Shown here in pieces: positions 1 to 8,678 of a stretch of 46,919 nucleotides of DNA. The stretch spans positions 1 to 46,919 of the forward strand of contig JYJJ01000082.1 in the NCBI GenBank assembly GCA_003263775.1. Direction: 5' to 3'. The first letter of the stretch is position 1. Each line of letters begins with the position of its first letter. The translations under genes and the position numbers were made by a program. Under the pieces are notes generated by a model. It was not told the DNA's origin and searched no databases. It worked only from the letters and a program-made list of their open reading frames with translations. Origin of the DNA: Vibrio maritimus (lineage in GTDB: Bacteria; Pseudomonadota; Gammaproteobacteria; Enterobacterales; Vibrionaceae).

Positions 1-10
1 CACAGGACCC
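1..10. repeat. partial GGWCC repeat at the window start
   Basis: CACAGGACCC, a fragment of the period-8 word seen at the other window end, abuts the dehydrogenase stop codon. The rest lies outside the window. Confidence 0.5.
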
Positions 11-937
11 CTAATACCCCCGCTCAAAATCAATCAAATTCTGCAACTGAAACCCATCACGCCAACGCAGATAGTTCTCCGCAAAAATATCCACCACCTG
101 CTCAGGGAAGCTAATAGCTGCGATATGAGGGGTAACTGTCACATTCGGATTACTCCAATACGGGCACTCTTGTGAGATAGGCTCATCGATAAACACATCC
201 AAAAATGCGTGTACCAAATGGCCGCGCTCCAGAGCTTGAAGCAGAGCATTGCCGTCGACGGTTTGACCTCGCCCGACATTGAAAAACAGGGCATGGCGAC
301 AGGCAGAGAACAATCGTTCATTAAAAAGACCATCGGTGGTTGGGGTATTCGGAAGCGTATTGACGATGATGTCCGCGCTCTCAAGTGCTTTGTCCGCTTC
401 ATTGATATGGTAGGTTTCGGCAAACGCACTTTGTCTTGGCGGAATGCCGGTACGATTAACACCAATAGGAATAATGCCAAGTGCTTTCACTGTGTTGGCT
501 AAGTGGCTACCAATGGCACCAGTGCCAAAAATCACCATGCGTTTGCCGATCATGGATTGATAAGTGTGAGGCTGCCAATCACGTTTTTGTTGCTGCTGCT
601 TGTAAAGGTCGAAATGTCGGAAATAGCCAATCGAGTAACCCAGAACATATTCACTGATCTGCTGACCAAAAATGCCTTTCACATTGGTGAGTTTGTAGTC
701 CTTGCGAAGTGACTCACCAAGCAATGCATCGATACCTGCGTACGTAGACTGAACCCATTCTAACTCCTTAGCGTCATCCAGTTGTGATGTCAGCTTTGGT
801 GGTGCTGCCAACAAGATGGTTGCACCACTGATCTCGGTGGTGATTTCGAGATCTGGCAACTGTTTGCTTTCAAGTAGCTTTCGGTAGTGGTCATTGTTGT
901 CCGTAACAAGTGCTAAGCGATGCTTTTGCGTCGTCAT
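11..937 (-). CDS. D-2-hydroxyacid dehydrogenase (glyoxylate/hydroxypyruvate reductase-like)
   Basis: A 308-residue NAD(P)H-dependent reductase of the D-2-hydroxyacid dehydrogenase family, expected to interconvert 2-keto acids and D-2-hydroxy acids in the cytoplasm. Seen in the sequence: a Rossmann glycine motif GTGAIG at residues 138-143, the VGRG segment with the substrate-binding Arg 223, Glu 252 in DEP, and the catalytic His 271 in PHIAA. The length fits GhrA-type enzymes rather than SerA, because there is no C-terminal ACT domain. It is divergent from the YjaG-like gene, 65 bp away. Its stop codon sits next to repeat sequence (ACAGGACC) at the very start of the window. The exact substrate cannot be read from sequence. 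Confidence 0.85.
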   Translation of the reverse strand: MTTQKHRLALVTDNNDHYRKLLESKQLPDLEITTEISGATILLAAPPKLTSQLDDAKELEWVQSTYAGIDALLGESLRKDYKLTNVKGIFGQQISEYVLGYSIGYFRHFDLYKQQQQKRDWQPHTYQSMIGKRMVIFGTGAIGSHLANTVKALGIIPIGVNRTGIPPRQSAFAETYHINEADKALESADIIVNTLPNTPTTDGLFNERLFSACRHALFFNVGRGQTVDGNALLQALERGHLVHAFLDVFIDEPISQECPYWSNPNVTVTPHIAAISFPEQVVDIFAENYLRWRDGFQLQNLIDFERGY

Positions 938-1002
938 TTCTGGCTATTCCCTATCCGTTTGGTTACACTTCCGCAAACTATATTCACTACGGCAGAGCGA
1001 CC

Positions 1003-1590
1003 ATGTTAAAGAACCCTATTCAGGTACGTATCGAAAAATTTGAGCCTTGGCAGCATATCACTTTTATGACCTGTTTGTGCGAGCGTATGTACCCCAACTT
1101 CGCTATGTTCTGTGAGCAAACCGAGTTTGCTGAAGCGCGCGTGTACCGCAATATTTTGGATGCGGTATGGGAACTGCTGACGGTGAAAACCGCCAAAATC
1201 AACTTCGAAAAGCAGCTTGAGAAGCTAGAAGAGGTCATCCCAAATTCGGAAGATTTCGAGATGTACGGCGTTTATCCAGCGATCGATGCATGCTTTGCTT
1301 TGTCGACGCTGCTACATGGTTTGCTCGATCGCGATTACTTGCTGGAATCCACACTCAAGATCAGCCAACAGTCTGTCGCGACAGTGGCGCAGCTTGAACA
1401 AGCAGAAACCGGTGTGGAAATCACCAACGATAACCAAAAAGAAAACGAAGCCGTGTGTGAAGAGTGGGACGTACAGTGGGCCATCTTCCGTCCACTACGT
1501 GATTGCCCTGAACGTGATATCGAACTGATTAAAGACTTACGCGCTGAGCTGAAAGAGCAGGGTGTGAGTAATATTGGGGTAGAGATTTAG
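1003..1590 (+). CDS. YjaG-family protein (DUF416)
   Basis: A 195-residue cytoplasmic protein matching the YjaG/DUF416 family of gammaproteobacteria, whose function is not established. The reading frame is open further upstream to 910, but that extension would overlap the divergent dehydrogenase gene. The ATG at 1003 begins the family-typical MLKNPIQVRIEKFEPW, so I chose that start. The protein is rich in acidic residues and has no membrane segment or signal peptide. It faces greB convergently across an intergenic region that contains tandem repeats. Confidence 0.8.
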   Translation: MLKNPIQVRIEKFEPWQHITFMTCLCERMYPNFAMFCEQTEFAEARVYRNILDAVWELLTVKTAKINFEKQLEKLEEVIPNSEDFEMYGVYPAIDACFALSTLLHGLLDRDYLLESTLKISQQSVATVAQLEQAETGVEITNDNQKENEAVCEEWDVQWAIFRPLRDCPERDIELIKDLRAELKEQGVSNIGVEI

Positions 1591-1600
1591 GGTAAGAGCG

Positions 1601-1729
1601 GTCCTAGGGCCTAGGTCCTAGGGCTGGTAATGCGTGAGCCTTGAATAACTGACCGAGTATCACTAACCTCTTGTCGGACCAAGGACCAAGGACCAAGGAC
1701 CAAGGACCAAGGACCAAGGACCAAGAACC
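1601..1729. repeat. GGWCC repeat element A: CCTAGG block plus 7-bp GGACCAA array
   Basis: A block of overlapping CCTAGG palindromes lies at 1601-1623. After about 50 bp, seven perfect tandem copies of GGACCAA follow at 1676-1724, ending in a degenerate copy directly against the greB stop codon (1730-1732). The element sits between the convergent YjaG-family gene and greB. The same two-part layout recurs near 7.8 kb and 17.5 kb. There are no spacers, so it is not CRISPR. Confidence 0.9.
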
Positions 1730-2209
1730 CTACAACCCCGAATAACTAATCCGATTCACAAACCACTCTTTGCTCCCTTCCGGCGTTTTCACCACAAACT
1801 CATCATCGACTTCTTTTTTAAGTATCGCACGAGCCATAGGTGCGTCGATAGAGACATAGCCTTTTGCGCCACCATAGATTTCATCCGGTCCAACAATACG
1901 AAACTGCATTACGTCGCCATCGTCGTTTTCAATCTCAACCCATGCACCAAAAAAGACTTTGCCTTCTTGCTGTGGTGAATAGTCAACGACAGTCACTTGC
2001 TCCAGCCGCTTGCGCAGGTAGCGGACACGACGGTCAATCTCACGTAGGCGTTTTTTGTTGTATTGATAGTCTGCGTTTTCAGAGCGATCACCGAGCGATG
2101 CTGCCCAAGTCACCTTTTTGGTGACTTCAGGACGCTCTTCACGCCAGAGAAAATCGAGTTCTTTTTTGAGCTTGTCGTACCCTTCGCGGGTGATCAGGTT
2201 TGTTTTCAT
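1730..2209 (-). CDS. greB: transcription elongation factor GreB
   Basis: A 159-residue Gre factor. It enters the RNA polymerase secondary channel and stimulates cleavage of backtracked transcripts. The N-terminal coiled coil contains LGDRSENADYQYNKKRLREI, whose tip sequence is typical of GreB rather than GreA (which has GDLKENAEY). The C-terminal half is the FKBP-like domain, with the conserved RIVGPDEIYG and VSIDAPMARAILKK segments. It is full length and intact. Its 3' end abuts tandem-repeat element A. In many Vibrio and enteric genomes greB lies near ompR, as here. Confidence 0.95.
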   Translation of the reverse strand: MKTNLITREGYDKLKKELDFLWREERPEVTKKVTWAASLGDRSENADYQYNKKRLREIDRRVRYLRKRLEQVTVVDYSPQQEGKVFFGAWVEIENDDGDVMQFRIVGPDEIYGGAKGYVSIDAPMARAILKKEVDDEFVVKTPEGSKEWFVNRISYSGL

Positions 2210-2294
2210 AAATCCATCGAGTTGCGGATGACCGCCCCCATATTGCCATGAAAACAGAAAAGCTCAATCCGGCTAACGCACCAAAGTTGATGCG

Positions 2295-3136
2295 TTAAGT
2301 GGTCGGCTGTGGCGTACGGCGGTCTCGTTGCACTTTTTGATGATGACTTAATAACGACAACACTCGGCCTTCATCGTGTATTTGTTCAAAGAATGGGTTG
2401 GCATCGAGTGCGGTTAAATCACATTCAAAGATACTTAACTCGCCAACTTGGTATTTCTCAGGGATATAAATATCAGACATCAAGGTTTTCGCGTAAGGCT
2501 TGATGGCGGTAACGAAGATTTTTTTCCCTTCAAATAACTGGCACGCATGTCGATGAACTTGGCGATGAAGCGGTTTGTCCTGTGCTAGGTAGCTAAGTAA
2601 GCAGTCTTGCCCGTTGGCATCTTTGCCATAGACAATATGACCCACCATGGCCTGTTGATGCAAAGCGACCACCACATTCACTTCCTTTACCGACATGGCA
2701 GTAATTAAGTCCTGAAAGCTGATGTTACGGTAGTGCTGCTGGGCGTACTCTATTTGCTCGCGATAGAGAGTAGGCAGCTGTTTCCAAGAGTAGCTGACGA
2801 ACTTTTCGATTGAGCAGGGATAGACGGGTTCATTGCCGATAAAGAACTCATCGTACTTTGCTACGCCTTGTATGAGTCGCTGTTCTTCTTGGCTGTAGTG
2901 ATAGGGCAGCTGGAAAAAAGCAGCCACACCTGCGCGACGCATTAGAGAGGGCTGTCCATTGCCGTGCTCCCATTTACTGAGCATAGGTTGGTTGACCCCT
3001 TGAAACGCTCGATGAGACAAGCTGAGTGCTTCAACGAGTTCAAGTTGAGACATGCATTAACGCTGCGCCAGTACTTAAGTGCGGTGGCAAAACTGTCACG
3101 GGAAAATTGTGGCTCCCATTGGGACGATATGGTCAT
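2295..3136 (-). CDS. XRE-type helix-turn-helix regulator (frameshifted in this sequence)
   Basis: Restored length is 280 residues. The first 27 codons (start ATG at 3136 with a good AAGGAG Shine-Dalgarno) are in one frame and the rest in another. One base appears to be missing near 3054, within the Val-Asn-Ala / Met-Ser-Gln junction. The joined N-terminus forms an XRE-type HTH: ALKYWRSVNA, then MSQLELVEAL, then NQPMLSKWEHGNGQPS as recognition helix and following turn. The roughly 200-residue C-terminal part matches no domain I can name. It is divergent from ompR across about 350 bp. It may regulate itself or neighbouring genes, which is inference only. Confidence 0.6.
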
Positions 3137-3488
3137 AACCCTCTCCTTGATGTATCGAGACCAGAGACGTTACTTAGGTATATGAGAGCGTCGCTTTGGG
3201 CTGTGAAAACCCTATTACGAAGCGTTACAAAGCGTTAGCGAACGCGAGAATTATGACGCTTTGGTTAATCGTGTTTCAGAACAAAAAGTTTGGCAACATA
3301 CAATAAACACCATTCATATCACACAGAATGGTGACGAAGGCAGCTAATATAGACCATAATTAATAATCGCTAACAATTCTCTGCACAACTTTTGTCCAAG
3401 GAATGTTACATTTACCGCTGAACCTTTGGTTTGCCTCTAACGACAGCAGGCTGAAGGTGTGAATTGCTTTTTAGTGGTGGAATCGAAT
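3137..3488. promoter_or_regulatory. divergent HTH-gene/ompR intergenic region with a 26-bp inverted repeat
   Basis: This 352-bp stretch has no gene. It must carry the divergent promoters of the HTH regulator and ompR. An inverted repeat with perfect 8-bp arms (CACCATTC / GAATGGTG) and a 10-nt spacer lies at 3308-3333. Two AAGCGTTA direct repeats occur around 3219-3237, close to the HTH gene. Both are operator-like, but no regulator can be assigned. I see no clear sigma-70 boxes. Confidence 0.4.
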
Positions 3489-4207
3489 ATGCAAGAAAAT
3501 CACAAGATTTTAGTTGTTGATGACGATGCACGTCTACGTGCATTGCTAGAGCGTTACTTATCAGAGCAAGGATTCCAAGTACGCAGTGTTGCTAACAGTG
3601 AGCAGATGGACCGCCTGTTAACCCGAGAAAACTTTCATTTGATGGTATTGGATTTAATGCTACCAGGTGAAGATGGCCTGTCGATTTGTCGTCGTTTACG
3701 TAACGCCAACAACATGTTGCCGATTCTAATGCTGACAGCGAAAGGCGATGAAGTAGACCGTATCGTCGGCCTTGAGGTCGGTGCGGATGACTACTTACCA
3801 AAACCGTTCAACCCGCGTGAATTGCTCGCTCGTATTAAAGCGGTGTTGCGTCGTCAAACCATCGAAGCGCCAGGAGCGCCAAGCCAAGAAGAGTCTGTCG
3901 TCGAGTTCGGTGACTTCCGACTAAACCTTGGTACTCGTGAGATGTTCCGCGGTGAAGAGGCTATGCCTCTGACGTCTGGTGAATTTGCAGTGCTTAAAGC
4001 ATTGGTCACCAACGCACGTGAGCCGATGTCGCGTGATAAGCTGATGAACATGGCTCGCGGCGTGAGTATTCAGCGATGGAACGTTCTATTGACGTGCAAA
4101 TTTCTCGCTTGCGTCGTATGTTAGAAATCGACCCGAGTAAACCTCGCTACATTCAAACCGTGTGGGGTCTAGGTTATGTCTTCGTGCCAGACGGCAAAGA
4201 AGCATAA
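3489..4207 (+). CDS. ompR: osmolarity response regulator OmpR (frameshifted in this sequence)
   Basis: Restored length is 239 residues, the same as E. coli OmpR, which it closely resembles (MQENHKILVVDDDARLRALLERYL). The receiver domain has the acidic pair at residues 11-12, the phospho-acceptor Asp 55 (VLDLMLPGEDG) and a Lys in LPKPFNPREL. The C-terminal winged-helix domain is interrupted at about 4061, where GGCGTGAG should read GGCCGTGAG. After that the frame resumes with EYSAMERSIDVQISRLRRM and ends at GYVFVPDGKEA. I chose the ATG at 3489 over the upstream in-frame start by homology. It acts with EnvZ, but a terminator-like hairpin separates the two genes. Confidence 0.93.
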
Positions 4208-4216
4208 TTGATTGAT

Positions 4217-4246
4217 AAGGCTCTGGATGGATTCAGAGCCTTTTTT
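4217..4246 (+). terminator. intrinsic terminator or attenuator between ompR and envZ
   Basis: A perfect 9-bp stem (AAGGCTCTG / CAGAGCCTT) with an 8-nt loop is followed by a run of T. It starts 10 nt after the ompR stop and lies 41 nt before envZ. Since envZ has no obvious independent promoter, it may set the OmpR:EnvZ ratio by partial termination. Confidence 0.8.
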
Positions 4247-4287
4247 GTTTATTATCCTGTCTCGATCTTCGCTCCAAAGGAAACCTT

Positions 4288-5621
4288 ATGCGCTTTCGTA
4301 GCTCCTTCACGCAATCCATCCTACTGTTTTTCTCTCTGCTGATTGCCAGCCAAGTTTTCTCCTATTACGCCGTTTACAACTATGCGTTGCTGCCAAGTTT
4401 GCAGCAGTTCAACAAGATCTTGGCGCATGAGCTGGTGTTCTTCTTGGAAGACACGGAAGCGGTCGATGGGCAGATTGAAATGGATGCGCCGATGCGCCGC
4501 CAGGTATTGGCTCAGTTAGGTGTAACGATTCATGCCGATGATAGCCCAATGGCCGAAGAGTTCAGTCAAGCGTTGCCGATTGATTTGATGAGTGAAGAGA
4601 TGAGCGATGAACTAGAAACCGAGACTGAGGTTCGGCTGATACTTGGTGAAGAGAGCTATATTTTATGGATGCAAATCGCTGCGTTGCCAAACTCCTTGAT
4701 CCGCATCCCGCTCTCTGAGCTGCAAGAAGAAGACTTTGCGCCGCTATTTCGTAATAGCTTAATTATGGCTCTGCTTGTCCTCGCTGGTGGCTGGTTGTTT
4801 ATTCGTTTGCAAAACCGGCCGCTGACAGCGCTTGAGAATGCGGCAAAACTGGTGGGGCAAGGAGAAATCCCGCCGCCACTGCCAGAGAAAGGGGCGTCGG
4901 AGATCCGCTCAGTAACTCGAGCCTTTAACCAAATGGCAAAAGGCATCCAAGAGTTGGAACAAGATCGCACACTATTAATGGCCGGTATCAGTCACGATAT
5001 CCGCACGCCGTTGACACGTATTCGCCTTGCGACAGAGATGATGTCGCCAGAAGACAGCTACTTGGCAGAAGGCATTATCAGCGATACCGAAGAGTGTAAC
5101 GAAATCATCAGCCAGTTTATGGATTATCTAAAACCGGTTAATACTCAGTCGTTCGAACCGCTTAGCCTCAATGACATTGCCTCGGATATTGTCTCGTCTG
5201 AAGGCGGCTATGAAATCCAAATCGATTTTGACCCTATGGCGCGTATTAAAGATATCGAAGGCAGCCTATTGCCATCAAACGTGCTATCACCAACCTGGTG
5301 GTCAATGCCGTGCGTTACGGTAATGGCTGGGTGAAGGTCACGACAGGTATGACGGTTGACAACAAACTGGCGTGGGTGACGGTGGAAGACAATGGCCCTG
5401 GTATCGAGCCAGACCAAATCAGCCGTCTATTCGAACCCTTCACTCGCGGCGATACCGCCCGTGGCAGCGAAGGCACAGGGCTGGGGTTGGCGATTGTCAA
5501 ACGCATTATTAGCCAGCACCATGGCTCAGTGAGTATCTCGAATCGCAGCGAAGGCGGCTTAAAAGCACAAGTAAGCTTTCCCGCAGTGAAGAATGGCAAG
5601 AATATGCTCCCTAGGACCTAG
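4288..5621 (+). CDS. envZ: osmosensor histidine kinase EnvZ (frameshifted in this sequence)
   Basis: Restored length is 444 residues. TM1 lies at about residues 10-33 and TM2 at about 157-174, with a periplasmic part between. A HAMP domain follows, then the H-box SHDIRTPLTRIRLATEMM with the phosphorylated His 236. One base is missing at about 5273 (CCATCAAACG should be CCAATCAAACG). After it the frame resumes as IKRAITNLVVNAVRYGNG (N box) through VEDNGPGIEP and GLGLAIVKRI. EnvZ phosphorylates and dephosphorylates OmpR. The last codons (LPRT and stop) are encoded by the CCTAGGA repeat tract, so the natural C-terminus has been lengthened or replaced by repeat sequence. Confidence 0.92.
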
Positions 5622-5646
5622 AACCTAGGACCTAGGACCTAGGACC
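5608..5646. repeat. GGWCC repeat element B: 7-bp GGACCTA array
   Basis: About five tandem units of GGACCTA, one of them degenerate (GAACCTA), lie between the convergent envZ and recG genes. The envZ stop codon (5619-5621) is inside the array, and the recG stop codon is only 8 bp beyond it. Confidence 0.85.
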
Positions 5647-5653
5647 AGAATCA

Positions 5654-7739
5654 TTACGCCTTAGCGTAAAACTCTCGATCACCCAACCAACGATCGATAA
5701 TCTTCTTAGCATTGTCCGGATATTGTTCATGAACATGACGGGCAATGCGCTGCACCTCTGGTACTAAGCACTGGTCACGAACTAAGTCGCGATCTTAAAG
5801 TCAGCCAAGCCGGTTTGTTTGGTACCAAGCAGTTCGCCAGGGCCTCGAATCTCTAAATCTTTCTGAGCAATAACAAAGCCGTCATTACTTTCTCTTAGCA
5901 CGCCTAAGCGCTTCTGAGCAGTTTTAGACAGCGGAGAGTGATACAACAGCACACAGTGACTTGCGACGCTACCACGTCCCACACGGCCGCGTAGCTGGTG
6001 TAGCTGGGCCAAACCAAGACGCTCTGGGTTTTCGATGATCATTAAGCTGGAGTTGGGCACATCCACCCCAACCTCGATCACTGTCGTTGCAACCAAAAGA
6101 TGCAGCTCGTTGTTTTTAAAGCGCTGCATCACATCTTGCTTCTCCGCCGGCTTCATGCGGCCATGTACCAAACCAATCTTAAGATCAGGCAATTTGCGTT
6201 GCAGGTCTTCAGCGGTATCGGCAGCGGCTTGCGCCTCTAGCACTTCAGATTCATCAATCAAGGTACACACCCAATACGCCTGCTTGCCTTCATGAAGGCA
6301 GGCATTTTTGACGCGTTCAATCACATCATCACGCTTGGTATCGGGAATGGCGACCGTTTGAATCGGGGTTCGACCTGGAGGCAATTCATCAATCACTGAG
6401 GTTTCCAAATCAGCATACGCGGTCATCGCCAACGTTCTAGGAATGGGTGTGGCCGTCATGATCAGCTGGTGCGGGTAGAAGCCTTGCTTGGCACCTTTCG
6501 CTCGCAGCTCTAGTCGCTGGTGGACACCAAAGCGGTGCTGCTCATCAATGATAACGAGTGCTAAGTTGTTAAACTCGACCGATTCCTGAAACAGCGCGTG
6601 GGTACCCACAACCATTTGTGCTTCACCGCTAGCAATACGCGCGAGCTCAGCTTCTTTCGCTTTGCCTTTCTGCTTACCAGACAACCAGCCTACTTGAATG
6701 CCCATTGACTCAAACCAGCCGGCAAAGTTAATCGCATGCTGCTCAGCCAGCAATTCAGTAGGTGCCATCATGGCCACCTGGTAGCCATGCTCAATAGCGC
6801 GCACCGCAGCCAAGGCAGCGACCAGGGTTTTACCCGAGCCTACATCGCCCTGTACTAAGCGCATCATAGGAATAGGTTTTTTCAGATCGGTTTCAATCTC
6901 TTGAACCACGCGAGTTTGAGCACCTGTTGGAGAGAAGGGCAGTTGTTGCAAAAGCTTTTGTTTAAGCGCTTGTACCGGATCAAGTGCAATTGCAGCATCT
7001 TGCTGACCTTTGCTGCGCACGGCGAGCATCGATAAGTTCTGCGCCATCAGCTCTTCAATGATCAAGCGCTGTTGAGCCGGGTGTTTGCCTTCATCAAAAT
7101 CGTCGAGGTTAATGTTCGGTGGCGGGCGGTGAATAATGTGTAGCGCTTGGCTAAGCGTCATTTGCTGGTTGTACAGACCACTGGGTAGTAGCTCATCAAC
7201 AGCAGCGCCATCCATGAGCTCTAGCGCTTGGTCGGTTAAGCTTTTTAGAGTCAGTTGTCTTAAGCCTTCTGTCGTCGGGTAGATAGGCGTCAGAGTTTGC
7301 TCAAGCTTTGGGGTTTTCCCCTCTGCATGAAACTTGTATTCAGGATGGATGATTTCAAGGCCATGATTGCCGCGCTTCACTTCACCATAGGCCACAACAA
7401 CGCGCCCCTCGGAGAAGTTATTCTTCATCGCTGCGGTGAAGTTGAAAAAGCGTAGGGTAATGGTGCCATTACCATCACTGACCTTCACGGTCAGCATTTT
7501 ACGACGGCCAAAGGCGACATCACTACTCATTACTTTACCCTGAACTGACCCCCAAAGACCTGGGTGCAGTTTGACGATAGGTAGATGCGTGTGCGGTCTT
7601 CATAGCGATGAGGCAAGTGAAACAGCAGATCCTGCACCGTGTGCAATCCTACCTTTTCAAGTTTCTCTGCGACTTTTGCCCCTACGCCAGTAAGCGAAGT
7701 TAAAGGAATTGCCGACAGTAACTGAGCCATATTCACCAT
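5654..7739 (-). CDS. recG: ATP-dependent DNA helicase RecG (two frameshifts in this sequence)
   Basis: Restored length is 695 residues, as expected for RecG (E. coli 693). It remodels stalled replication forks and Holliday junctions. The N-terminal wedge begins MVNMAQLLSAIPLTSLTGVG. The helicase core has Walker A GDVGSGKT, the DEQH box (IIDEQHRFG), TATPIPRTLAM and QLRGRVGRG. One base is missing at about 7531, between FRVK and MSSDVAFGRRKM. Another is missing at about 5788, after LADFKIA, from where the frame continues DLVRDQCLVPEVQRIARHVH to a stop at 5654-5656. It is the last gene of the gmk-rpoZ-spoT-trmH-recG set, the same order as in E. coli. Confidence 0.93.
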
Positions 7740-7805
7740 CCATCAGAGTGTTAGATGGGAATATTCAAGCATTTTACTGTCTTTTTGTACAGTTTTAGTT
7801 AAATA

Positions 7806-7925
7806 CGGTTCTAGGGAAAAGATGGCCCTAGGTCCTAGGAATAAGAGCCGATAATCTAGGACCAAGGACCAAAGGACCAAGGACCAAGGACCAAGGACCA
7901 AGGACCAAGGACCAAGGACCAAGGA
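7806..7925. repeat. GGWCC repeat element C: CCTAGG block plus 7-bp GGACCAA array
   Basis: A leading block (GGTTCTAGGGAAAAGATGG, then overlapping CCTAGG) at about 7808-7840 is followed by nine GGACCAA units at 7859-7922, one of them carrying an extra A. The array ends 6 bp from the trmH stop codon, inside the trmH-recG gap of a co-directional operon. The leading block is nearly identical to that of element D. Confidence 0.9.
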
Positions 7926-7928
7926 TCA

Positions 7929-8615
7929 TTACTTCTTCTGCATCTCTTTCCACCACGACTCATCCGCCACAATCTGACCTTCATCATCGAGTGGTGGGTA
8001 GGGCATGTTCTTCTTTTTTGCGACCTTGGCGAGAACCGGGTGGCCGCGTTCGAATAAGATGCGGTGGATGGTTTCTTCTGGCAGAGTGCTCGCCTGACGA
8101 TCGTACATACCCACTAACTGGCGCTGTCGTTGTGCTTCGAACAGGATAAGTGCGCTAGCAACCGAGACATTGAGTGACTGCACCATGCCAACCATAGGAA
8201 TGATGATGTCCTGATCCGCTTCACCGAGCGCATCTTGAGTAATGCCGTTCTTCTCACCACCGAGAATGATGGCGGTAGGTTTGGTGTAATCGATGTCGCG
8301 AAAATCGACCGCAGAATCGGAAAGGTTAGTTGCAAGAACCTGCATGCCTTGTGATTTAAGCTCGCGAACTGCTTCCGCTACTGTGTCGTGTGTTTCTACT
8401 TCCACCCAGTTGCGAGCACCGGCCGACGTATGGCTTAAGGTACGCATCTTCTCATCAGGCCAAACAGCGTGCACTTTGTGGACACCAGCCGCATCGGCAG
8501 TGCGGATCACCGCAGAGACATTGTTTGGCTTATGCACTTGCTCGAGCAGCAAAGTAAGGTCGGGTTGACGTGCTTTGAGTACTTCTTGAATACGATTGTA
8601 GCGTTCTAAATTCAT
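7929..8615 (-). CDS. trmH: tRNA (guanosine(18)-2'-O)-methyltransferase TrmH
   Basis: A 228-residue SPOUT methyltransferase that makes Gm18 in the D-loop of tRNAs using S-adenosylmethionine. Motif 1 is IRTADAAGVHKVHAVWP, motif 2 is ILGGEKNGIT, and motif 3 is IPMVGMVQSLNVSVASALILFEAQRQR. Together these form the trefoil-knot cofactor site. The gene is intact and of normal family length, and sits between spoT and recG as in enterics. A hairpin followed by a T-rich run lies between spoT and this gene. Confidence 0.93.
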   Translation of the reverse strand: MNLERYNRIQEVLKARQPDLTLLLEQVHKPNNVSAVIRTADAAGVHKVHAVWPDEKMRTLSHTSAGARNWVEVETHDTVAEAVRELKSQGMQVLATNLSDSAVDFRDIDYTKPTAIILGGEKNGITQDALGEADQDIIIPMVGMVQSLNVSVASALILFEAQRQRQLVGMYDRQASTLPEETIHRILFERGHPVLAKVAKKKNMPYPPLDDEGQIVADESWWKEMQKK

Positions 8616-8633
8616 GAGGATGTTCCAAATAAA

Positions 8634-8659
8634 ACGGGCTCGATATTCATCGAACCCGT
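8634..8659 (-). terminator. candidate terminator/attenuator between spoT and trmH
   Basis: On the minus strand a stem of 10 pairs with one mismatch (ACGGGTTCGAT / ATCGAGCCCGT, loop GAAT) is followed by TTTATTT. It falls in the 63-bp gap after the spoT stop, upstream of the trmH ribosome binding site, so it could reduce read-through into trmH-recG. Confidence 0.5.
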
Positions 8660-8678
8660 ATTAAATCAAAAAGCTGTG

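Noticed and set aside
7859..7925. CRISPR array
   Set aside because: Units are 7 bp with no spacers, and no cas genes are present.
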